Shown here: positions 1-8,008 of the stretch, piece by piece
Position numbering within the stretch: the stretch's first letter is position 1
Layout of the letters: each line of letters begins with the position of its first letter
Assembly: GCA_046484775.1 (NCBI GenBank)
Contig: JAWOIG010000065.1
Location: forward strand, 1 to 11,348
DNA length: 11,348 bases
Direction of reading: 5' to 3'
DNA from: JAFGQE01 sp046484775
GTDB taxonomy: Bacteria > Bacillota > Clostridia > DUPQ01
Notes under the pieces: generated by a model
What the model was told of the DNA's origin: nothing
Seen by the model: only the letters and a program-made list of their open reading frames with translations
Databases searched by the model: none
Translations under genes and position numbers: made by a program

Positions 1-1
1 G

Positions 2-2127
<2,126 letters not shown>

Positions 2128-2134
<7 letters not shown>

Positions 2135-2667
2135 GGATCGAGCGAAGCGACCGGTTCATCCGCCAGCATAAGTTTGGGTTCCTGTGCGAGCGCCCTGGCT
2201 ATCGCGACCCTCTGCTGCTGGCCGCCGGACAAATCACTTGCCCTGTTGTGCACCTTTTCGAGGATGTCCACCCTTTGCAAAGCCCTGTAGGCTATCTGCT
2301 TGTCTTTCTCCGGAAACAATCCCAGTATTGTCTTCCATGTCGGGTTGTAGGCCACCCTCCCCGACAGGACATTGGAAAGCACGGACATTCTTTTCACTAT
2401 ATTGAACCCTTGAAAAATCATACCGATTTGCCGGCGAATATTGATCAGTTCCTTGCCCTTGGCCTTCGTGACTGATTCATTTTCAAAAAACACCTCGCCG
2501 CCGGTCGATTCAATAAGTTTGTTTATCAGTCTGAGCAAAGTTGATTTCCCTGCGCCCGACAAACCGATTATGGCTACGAATTCGCCCTCGTATATCTCAA
2601 GATTGATGTTTCTGAGCGCCTTGACGCCATTGGGGTATGTCTTGCTGACATCTACAAATTTAACCAC
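2128..2667 (-). CDS. phnC: Phosphonate/phosphite-type ABC transporter ATPase, C-terminus missing
   Basis: ATP-hydrolysing subunit of a PhnCDE importer, acting on the inner face of the membrane. About 180 genuine residues remain of a family norm near 250. Walker A GLSGAGKS is at residues 35-42, Q-loop glutamine at 86, signature LSGGQQQR at 146-153, Walker B LMLADE at 166-171 and D-loop SLDP at 175-178. The H-loop histidine and the rest are lost at the junction. The stretch around GRVAYNPTWKTILGLF (103-118) is typical of PhnC rather than other ABC ATPases. The start is GTG at 2667, chosen because AGGAGAG (2672-2678) lies just upstream and the protein then begins like other PhnC proteins. It follows phnD by 93 bp on the same strand; the permease gene(s) phnE would lie beyond the break. 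The frame continues to 2035, but that part is antisense rpoC. Confidence 0.93.
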
Positions 2668-2695
2668 TTATCTCTCCTGTTTCATAATTAAAATA

Positions 2696-2734
2696 AATAT
2701 GGCTGCTTCATAATAACTATAAAACAGCCATATT
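2696..2734 (-). promoter_or_regulatory. Stem-loop between phnD and phnC
   Basis: A perfect 10-bp inverted repeat, AATATGGCTG (2696-2705) and CAGCCATATT (2725-2734), encloses a 19-base loop. In the phn transcript it sits between the phnD stop and the phnC ribosome-binding site and is followed by an A/U-rich but not uninterrupted U tract. It could be an attenuator, or protect the 3' end of phnD mRNA so that binding protein is made in excess over ATPase, as is common in ABC operons. The function is inferred. Confidence 0.55.
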
Positions 2735-2760
2735 ATAAATCAATTCATCAAATGCCCGCT

Positions 2761-3681
2761 TTATTCAAAGCTGCCCCATTCCTTTTGCCTTGCAAGATAT
2801 GTCCTGACTTCATTGTAGTCTGAATCCTTTGCTTCGGCATAGCCTTCATGCGAGTATATTGCCCTGATTATTGCGAGGCCTTCCTCGGATTCGGCAATCG
2901 CCATGAATGCTTTCTTTACATCTTCCTTAAGCTTGTTGTCAAGATTCGGTATGACGGAAATGGTGTCATTTGGTATCTCGGATGTGTCGGATATGAATCT
3001 TACGGTATCCTTGATCGCCGCGTAGTTATCCTCGTTCTCAAACAAGGTTCTCGCATCCTTGAATGTGAACGCCGCATCCGCCTCGCCGTTGAAGACCGCC
3101 AGGATTGCATTGTCATGTCCGCCTGCGTTTATCCACTGTACGTCTGTCTCCGGATTAAGTCCATTGTCGGCAAGCAGGTTTGCGGGCCATACGAAACCGG
3201 AGGTCGAAGTGAAGGATGCTATAGCTATTTTCTTTCCTTTCAAGTCGGCTACGGATGTAATCCCGCTGTCCTTATGCGCAACAAGCTGTGATTTGTATCC
3301 GCTTACAAGCGGTACATTTGTCAGCCTTTTGCCTTCGTCGTCGACATCATAACGCAATGACTTGAGTATCGCTTCCGCCGATCCCTCGTCCGCTGCCAGC
3401 ACATAGGCCGTTGTGGCCAGAAGGCCGACATGAATCTGTTCGGAAGCCATTCCCTCGATCAACGCATTGTAGTCGGTCGCGACCGTTACATTGACGTCCA
3501 TGCCGAGCTGCGCTTCAAGCAGATCTTCCAAAGGTTTCCTCTGTGCGTCAAGAACAGAAGCATCCCTTGAAGGTATCAACTGTACTTCGAGCACGTCCGG
3601 TTTGATCTTGCCTGTCTGGCAGCCTGCGAACAAGGTCGCCAACAAGACGATTGCAAGAACAACTGCTAATATTTTTTTCAT
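2761..3681 (-). CDS. phnD: Phosphonate/phosphite-family ABC transporter substrate-binding lipoprotein
   Basis: A 306-residue binding protein of the PhnD/PtxB family that would capture a phosphonate, phosphite or related oxyanion outside the membrane and pass it to the PhnCE transporter. The N-terminus is a lipoprotein signal: MKK, a hydrophobic stretch, then lipobox LFAGC with Cys21 as the lipidated residue. Family hallmarks are the TDYNALIEGM segment (69-78), the TSTSG oxyanion-binding motif (158-162) and the GGHDNAI segment (187-193). Length is normal for the family. The ATG at 3681 has a purine/G-rich site (AGGGGGG) about 7-13 bases upstream. A strong promoter precedes it and phnC follows, so it is the first gene of the phn unit. 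The exact ligand cannot be read from sequence; PhnD, PtxB/PtdB-type (phosphite) and more distant oxyanion binders look alike at this level. Confidence 0.93.
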   Translation of the reverse strand: MKKILAVVLAIVLLATLFAGCQTGKIKPDVLEVQLIPSRDASVLDAQRKPLEDLLEAQLGMDVNVTVATDYNALIEGMASEQIHVGLLATTAYVLAADEGSAEAILKSLRYDVDDEGKRLTNVPLVSGYKSQLVAHKDSGITSVADLKGKKIAIASFTSTSGFVWPANLLADNGLNPETDVQWINAGGHDNAILAVFNGEADAAFTFKDARTLFENEDNYAAIKDTVRFISDTSEIPNDTISVIPNLDNKLKEDVKKAFMAIAESEEGLAIIRAIYSHEGYAEAKDSDYNEVRTYLARQKEWGSFE

Positions 3682-3733
3682 TACTTTCCCCCCTTGAATT
3701 TTTGATGTGCGTCTCTATATAAACACAAGTTAA

Positions 3734-3762
3734 ATTATATCAAATCTTATTCACAAGGTAAA
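3734..3762 (-). promoter_or_regulatory. Promoter of phnD
   Basis: On the minus strand: -35 TTTACC (3757-3762), 17-base spacer, perfect -10 TATAAT (3734-3739), with TGA directly before the -10 (extended -10). Predicted start of transcription is near 3727, giving a leader of about 45 bases to the phnD ATG. No Pho box or operator is evident to me in the remaining bases between the upstream DMT stop (3830) and phnD. Confidence 0.7.
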
Positions 3763-3829
3763 CAGAATAATCTGCCGGCTGAAACAATATTTTGTGCTTT
3801 TTTATGAAATTTCCGAAAAAAACCACTAT

Positions 3830-4921
3830 TTATTTATTATGGGTATGCCTGTGGTGCGAATCAGGCGTATGAAGATGCGTGTGATCGGTCATTTCATGAG
3901 TATGTTCATGACTGTGCCGACAATCCGGATCCCCGTCATCATAATGCCGATGGGAGTGATGCCCGTCGTCATGCCCGTGCATATGCTCATGGGTTTCCTC
4001 GCCGTGCTTGTGAGCATGCAAATGTCTTTCGGACACCGCCGTCAATGTGCCGGCGATCATTAATACCGCCGCAGCTAAAAATGAAGCCGTTATCCCTTCT
4101 CCGAGTACTATCCAGGAAGCCAGGACCCCAATGAAAGGAGCCGCGGCGTAGTATGCGCTTGTCCTGGCCGCGCCCAGTACCCTCTGGGCCTTGATATACA
4201 GAAAAATGCTGAGGCCGTATGCAATGAATCCCAGCAATAAGGCGAGCAACAGGAAAATGATATTATTGCTGTATTCCTTTAGAAAAAATGCGATGATGAG
4301 AGCACCGGAGCCCGAACCTAATCCCTTGATCACAACCACATGCATTGGATTCTTGTTTGACAGAACACGGGTTATGTTGTTTTCGAATCCCCAGCATACG
4401 CATGCAGCCAGCACCAGCAGCGATCCGGTTGAAAATGACAGTGCTCCGAAATCGCTGATGCTCAGAATTATGCTTCCGATTGTTATAAGTACAATGGCAA
4501 TCCATGTCCTTCTGCCGATTTCTTCCTTGAAAATAATCAAAGCGATCAATGATGTGGAGACAATTTCAAAATTATTCAACAAAGACGCATTTCCTGCGGT
4601 TGTCATGGAAAGACCGGTCATAAGAAGGATGGGGGCTGCAATGTCAAGCAATATCATGCCGGCGATGAATGGCATATCCCTTCTTGTCATTCCCGCTTCC
4701 CTTTTCCTTTTGTCCTTTGGCAGAACAACAGTTATCAATGTCATTCCGATTCCCGCTCCAAGATAAAGCATGGCCGCCATCAGGGCAGGCGGTATCTCCG
4801 AGAGAAGCATCTTTGAAAACGGGGCATTGATTCCATACAGCAGTGCAGCCAGCAATGCCGTCGCTATTGACCATCTTATTCTGCGTTCCCCGGACTTTGA
4901 TCCATAAGCATGAAATTTCAT
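3830..4921 (-). CDS. EamA/DMT-family permease with histidine-rich C-terminal tail
   Basis: A ten-segment membrane transporter of the drug/metabolite (EamA) superfamily, 363 residues from the ATG at 4921. Two EamA repeats are visible, about residues 15-155 and 165-295, including APFSKMLLSEIPP in the first and GFENNITRVLSNKNP in the second. After the last membrane segment comes a tail of about 65 residues (298-363) holding 23 histidines in HxH and HH patterns plus Asp/Glu and one Cys, a likely transition-metal-binding tail. EamA proteins of this subfamily with His-rich ends occur in other bacteria, as far as I recall; their substrate is not established to my knowledge. A TTG at 4930 is an alternative start; neither start has a clear Shine-Dalgarno site. 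The sulfotransferase gene ends only 46 bp upstream, so the two may be co-transcribed. A metal-related role is inference from the tail only. Confidence 0.88.
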   Translation of the reverse strand: MKFHAYGSKSGERRIRWSIATALLAALLYGINAPFSKMLLSEIPPALMAAMLYLGAGIGMTLITVVLPKDKRKREAGMTRRDMPFIAGMILLDIAAPILLMTGLSMTTAGNASLLNNFEIVSTSLIALIIFKEEIGRRTWIAIVLITIGSIILSISDFGALSFSTGSLLVLAACVCWGFENNITRVLSNKNPMHVVVIKGLGSGSGALIIAFFLKEYSNNIIFLLLALLLGFIAYGLSIFLYIKAQRVLGAARTSAYYAAAPFIGVLASWIVLGEGITASFLAAAVLMIAGTLTAVSERHLHAHKHGEETHEHMHGHDDGHHSHRHYDDGDPDCRHSHEHTHEMTDHTHLHTPDSHHRHTHNK

Positions 4922-4932
4922 AATTTTCAATA

Positions 4933-4950
4933 ATTATATATGAATATTCA
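4933..4950 (-). promoter_or_regulatory. TATAAT and 10-bp palindrome just before the DMT permease
   Basis: The short gap before the permease holds a perfect palindrome TGAATATTCA (4941-4950) and, next to it on the minus strand, TATAAT (4933-4938). The ATG begins only 11 bases after TATAAT, so a transcript from it would be nearly leaderless, which would fit the absence of a Shine-Dalgarno site. No good -35 is present at normal spacing. This may be an internal promoter with operator, or chance in AT-rich DNA. Confidence 0.3.
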
Positions 4951-4967
4951 TCAGAAATATATCGTTT

Positions 4968-6110
4968 TCAATCTTCATCGTCCATCCGGTACCCGAGCTC
5001 ATTGAATGCGAACCCGAGCCGGTCCCTTATGTTCTTCAGTTTTCGGGAATCCGGGTTGTATTTATTCGGTTCATACGACCTTTCACTTTCGATATATGCT
5101 TCGAAATCTTTCTTCGATGCATCGAAACTGTCAATGTCAAGCGCCTTGTATATGTCTTCAAGCCCTTTCAACGGATCGGTTATGAATTCCTCATATTTTA
5201 TTTCCACAAGATTCCCTTGCGGTATCAGATGCTTTTCCTCAAAAAACTTTCTGTAAAGGGCTTCATACACCTCCAGCTGGGTTGTCTCAAGCTCTTCGTC
5301 CGTCGCCATGTACTGTAGGTCGTAAAGCGGGAAGAAATTTTTATAAAGCTTCTGCGTCGAAAGGCAGACCTTGTAAGGGTTTCTGGCTATGTGGATGAAC
5401 TTGGCGCCCGGGAACATCTCCAGTATTTTTTTTATCCTGCCTGTATTTATGGGCGTTTTGATCACCAGTTGCCTGCCGCCGGCCGAGTAAGTGGCTTTTT
5501 TCAGCTCGCTCCTGTAAATACGCTCCCAGCTTTTGACCTGCCTTTTGCTTATTCCCCGGAACAGGCCGAATTTGTAGTAGTACTTGTTGAAATTCCTCGG
5601 GAATGCAATGAAATGAACCATAGAGTACAAGGATCTGTTGGCAACCGCATAATCCTCTTCCTGGGGAAGATCAAGCTCAACCTTTATGTTGTCCATCGGC
5701 CTTTGCTTTGGTATGACCTTCTTTCCGAAGAAATGCATAAATGGCTTCAAAAATATATAGGTAGAAGGATGATAAGTCTGCAGAATGTTGAAATATCCGA
5801 ACCGGCTGTCCCTGGTTATGAGATTGGCTAGGAAAGTCGTCCCGCTCCTCCAGTGTCCGATGATGAAGATGGGATCCTTTTCAATCCTGGTCTCGATTAT
5901 TTTTTTTCGAAAGAATATTCTCTGCAGAAATATGAAAGGTATGTTCAGCAGATTTGAAAAGATCAATAACATCAACTTTGGAACCTGCCTAATATTTATG
6001 ACGAACTTGTTGTCGATAAGCAGCCTTGCCAGGACAAAAAGATTGCCTCCATGCAGGTAATGCAATTGCGTTTTCCTGAAATATCCCATTTTATTAACTT
6101 TTTCGCTCAT
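4968..6110 (-). CDS. PAPS-dependent sulfotransferase (Sulfotransfer_3-like)
   Basis: Transfers a sulfuryl group from 3'-phosphoadenosine 5'-phosphosulfate to a hydroxyl or amine of an unknown acceptor. In the 380-residue protein the 5'-phosphosulfate loop IIGHWRSGTT is at residues 83-92, the PQEEDY motif of this subgroup near 149-154, KTP at 218-220, and the 3'-phosphate-binding segment FIHIARNPYKVCLST at 238-252, including the conserved Arg and Ser. A hydrophobic stretch near residues 45-65 might hold it to the membrane. I chose ATG 6110 because AAGGCGG lies 7 bases upstream; the frame is open to a GTG at 6149, but that codon overlaps the candidate -10 site. The DMT permease follows after 46 bp. 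The acceptor may be a cell-surface glycan, lipid or protein, which is a guess. The reading as a sulfotransferase is firm; the substrate is unknown. Confidence 0.92.
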   Translation of the reverse strand: MSEKVNKMGYFRKTQLHYLHGGNLFVLARLLIDNKFVINIRQVPKLMLLIFSNLLNIPFIFLQRIFFRKKIIETRIEKDPIFIIGHWRSGTTFLANLITRDSRFGYFNILQTYHPSTYIFLKPFMHFFGKKVIPKQRPMDNIKVELDLPQEEDYAVANRSLYSMVHFIAFPRNFNKYYYKFGLFRGISKRQVKSWERIYRSELKKATYSAGGRQLVIKTPINTGRIKKILEMFPGAKFIHIARNPYKVCLSTQKLYKNFFPLYDLQYMATDEELETTQLEVYEALYRKFFEEKHLIPQGNLVEIKYEEFITDPLKGLEDIYKALDIDSFDASKKDFEAYIESERSYEPNKYNPDSRKLKNIRDRLGFAFNELGYRMDDED

Positions 6111-6117
6111 ATCCGAA

Positions 6118-6124
6118 CCGCCTT
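6118..6124 (-). promoter_or_regulatory. Ribosome-binding site deciding the sulfotransferase start
   Basis: AAGGCGG on the minus strand, one mismatch to AAGGAGG, lies 7 bases before the ATG at 6110. It supports that start over the in-frame GTG at 6149. Confidence 0.7.
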
Positions 6125-6139
6125 GTTGTCTGTGGCAGG

Positions 6140-6148
6140 ATTTTATCA
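6140..6148 (-). promoter_or_regulatory. Candidate extended -10 promoter of the sulfotransferase
   Basis: TGA followed directly by TAAAAT on the minus strand, the same extended -10 arrangement seen before the other genes here. There is no good -35 at 16-18 bases. Predicted transcription start is near 6133, giving a leader of about 22 bases. Confidence 0.4.
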
Positions 6149-6289
6149 CAATACCACATGCTTTTGTTTTTCAAAAGCCGGAATAACCCGATTATGCGAA
6201 TTGAATTCAGCTGCATCACCCTTCAAGGTGAACCGCGCGCAGGCATACCGCATGTAAAGCCATTTATTTCGTACTCATTTACCGGATGA

Positions 6290-6334
6290 ATTTCGAAATA
6301 ATCCGGATTCACATGCATTATGTTATTTCGAAAT
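6290..6334. repeat. 12-bp inverted repeat over the end of the YjgR-like gene
   Basis: ATTTCGAAATAA (6290-6301) and its exact complement TTATTTCGAAAT (6323-6334) flank a 21-base loop; the right arm contains the stop codon of the ATPase gene. Each arm also contains the self-palindrome ATTTCGAAAT. There is no U tract after the hairpin on the minus strand, so it is not a textbook terminator. It could still stabilise the 3' end or bind a protein. Confidence 0.55.
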
Positions 6335-7813
6335 CGATCCCAGTATCCCGCGTATCAAGGATCTGCCGACCTGTGTCCCGATTGACGAGGCGGCCGATTT
6401 GACCATTCTGTCGAGGGCGGAATCCGACCTTCTTTTGCTTCCCGTGCTGCCGGACAGCATGGTTTCAAGCAAGCCTTTTTCTCTTTTCGTTCCTGCCGGG
6501 GTCTTTCCAGCGGTTGATTCTTCCTTTTTGGCAGTGCTGAGCCTGTCGGCCTTTTCCTTAAGCATCTCATACGCCGAATGCCTGTCGAAACTGCGGGCGT
6601 ATTTCCCACCGATGTATGAAACCCCGATGTATCTTTTCAATGCCTCCTGGTCGGCTGCCGGGCCAATCTTGCTTTTGGGCGGCATTATATAAGCCCTTTC
6701 GACTACCCCGGGTATGCCCTTTTCATCAAGGAATGATATGAGCGCCTCGCCGACCCCAAGCTGAGTTATGGCTTCCATCGTATCGAATGCAGGATTCTGT
6801 CTGAATGTATCAGCTGCAGCTTTTACAGCCCGCTGGTCCAGCGGAGTATACGCCCTGAGGGCATGCTGTATTCGGTTGCCAAGCTGTCCGAGTACGGATT
6901 CTGGTATGTCCAATGGGTTCTGTGTGATGAAATACACGCCCACGCCCTTGGATCTTATCAGTTTGACAACCTGTTCGAATTTTTCAAGCAGGAATTTAGG
7001 CATGCCCTTGAATATAAGGTGTGCCTCGTCGAAGAAGAATACAAGCCTTGGTTTATCCGGGTCGCCTACCTCTTCCAGTTCCTCGAAAAGCTCTGATAAA
7101 AGCCAAAGCAGGAATGTCGAGTACAGACTTGGACTTGTATAAAGCCGCGATGATTCCAATATATTGATCATTCCCCTGCCCATGTTGTCGACAACCATTA
7201 GGTCCCTGATGTCGAAGGCGGGTTCGCCAAAGAAGTGCTCGATTCCTTCGGTCTCCAATATTACGAGTTTTCTTTTTATGGCCCCAACCGAGGCAATGCT
7301 GATAGTCCTGTATTCATCGGTAAAACTTTTGCTGTTGAGCACTATATGGTCTATTATACTGAGCAAATCCTTGAAATCCAGCAGCAGCAAGCCGTTTTCA
7401 TCGGCGAATTTGAATACAGTGAACATGACCGCAGTCTGCACATCATTCAGGTCCAGCAGGCGGGAAAGCATGAGTGGTCCCATCTCGGAAACAGTGGTTC
7501 TGATGGGATGTCCGTCCTCCCCGAATATATCCCAGAAAGTCGTTGGGAAAGTTTTGAATTCCGCTTTTTCAATTCCGATCAAATCAAGTCGCTCCCTGAA
7601 CTTCCGGCTTTCGCTTCCCGGTTCTATTACCCCTGTCAGGTCGCCCTTGATGTCCTGTAGGAAGACAGGCACCCCAATGTCGCTGAAATTCTCGGCCAGA
7701 ACCTGGAGTGTTACGGTTTTTCCTGTTCCGGTTGCTCCCGTTACAAGCCCGTGCCTGTTGGCCATTTTCGGCTCCAGCCGTATCATTTTCCCCTTGTTTA
7801 TGCCAATATTCAT
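6323..7813 (-). CDS. yjgR: HerA-like P-loop ATPase, YjgR/DUF853 family
   Basis: A 496-residue cytoplasmic ATPase of the FtsK/HerA superfamily, the same size as E. coli YjgR (about 500). The N-terminus carries the family signature MANRHGLVTGATGTGKT, with Walker A GATGTGKT at residues 26-33, then VFLQDIKGDLTGV (50-62). Walker B and DEAH are in LVFFFDEAHLIF (257-268). Further family blocks are FITQNPLDIPESVLGQLGNR (about 297-316) and the C-terminal GRSLIRGILGS. A low-complexity basic/Ser-rich linker lies at about 425-470. The ATG at 7813 is preceded by AAGGGAGG, but at a long spacing of 14 bases. It has its own candidate promoter and no neighbouring nuclease gene such as NurA, so the archaeal end-resection role of HerA cannot be transferred. 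The cellular role of this family is poorly known. Family assignment is firm. Confidence 0.93.
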   Translation of the reverse strand: MNIGINKGKMIRLEPKMANRHGLVTGATGTGKTVTLQVLAENFSDIGVPVFLQDIKGDLTGVIEPGSESRKFRERLDLIGIEKAEFKTFPTTFWDIFGEDGHPIRTTVSEMGPLMLSRLLDLNDVQTAVMFTVFKFADENGLLLLDFKDLLSIIDHIVLNSKSFTDEYRTISIASVGAIKRKLVILETEGIEHFFGEPAFDIRDLMVVDNMGRGMINILESSRLYTSPSLYSTFLLWLLSELFEELEEVGDPDKPRLVFFFDEAHLIFKGMPKFLLEKFEQVVKLIRSKGVGVYFITQNPLDIPESVLGQLGNRIQHALRAYTPLDQRAVKAAADTFRQNPAFDTMEAITQLGVGEALISFLDEKGIPGVVERAYIMPPKSKIGPAADQEALKRYIGVSYIGGKYARSFDRHSAYEMLKEKADRLSTAKKEESTAGKTPAGTKREKGLLETMLSGSTGSKRRSDSALDRMVKSAASSIGTQVGRSLIRGILGSISK

Positions 7814-7852
7814 AATATTCCGGACGGCCTCCCTTGATTGGAATCATATAAA

Positions 7853-7861
7853 ATTATATCA
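7853..7861 (-). promoter_or_regulatory. Promoter (extended -10) of the YjgR-like gene
   Basis: TGA plus a perfect TATAAT hexamer (7853-7858) on the minus strand, about 40 bases before the ATG at 7813. The -35 region is poor at 16-18 bases spacing, as can be tolerated when an extended -10 is present. Confidence 0.55.
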
Positions 7862-7867
7862 CATTTT

Positions 7868-8000
7868 ATATGCGATAACCCCTCTGCTGCCGATGCGCTG
7901 AAAACGAATGCCGGAATTCAGCCCTCATGTCGGCAGAACTTATGGAATGTGCAAATAGGACACTCGTGAAAGCATGAGCTGCGTCAATGAAACCGTGTCG
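7868..8000 (-). pseudogene. Possible decayed SLH (S-layer homology) domain after the surface protein stop
   Basis: Minus-strand sequence after the surface-protein stop keeps pieces resembling an SLH domain in shifted frames. The clearest is GACATGAGGGCTGAATTC (7914-7931), reading DMRAEF. This is the SLH core D-I-T-R-A-E-F with one codon's worth of bases missing. Downstream, in another frame, comes AFVFSASAAEGL, comparable to the AAFxVRALGL segment that usually follows RAEF. Upstream there is a DAAHAF stretch where DAVNxL would be expected. At least two frame changes and an in-frame stop separate it from the intact gene. Confidence is limited because the match is short, but the location right after a pre-SLH module is where such a domain belongs. 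Confidence 0.4.
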
Positions 8001-8008
8001 CCTTAGGC

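Noticed and set aside
2135..2290. The 52-codon extension of the rpoC frame beyond the junction
   Set aside because: It is antisense of phnC and has no resemblance to rpoC, so it is a by-product of the join.
3816..3843. Rho-independent terminator after the DMT permease
   Set aside because: A T7 run follows on the minus strand, but the only stem I can find (ACCAC/GTGGT) is 5 bp with a very long loop, so it is not convincing.
3794..4063. Plus-strand open frame rich in Met, Pro and Val over the His-tail region
   Set aside because: It is the antisense of the histidine codons (CAT/CAC read backwards gives ATG/GTG) and has no other support.
6323..7813. HerA-based defence system or HerA-NurA end-resection module
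   Set aside because: The protein matches the standalone YjgR/DUF853 family, and no nuclease, SIR2 or DUF4297-type partner is next to it.
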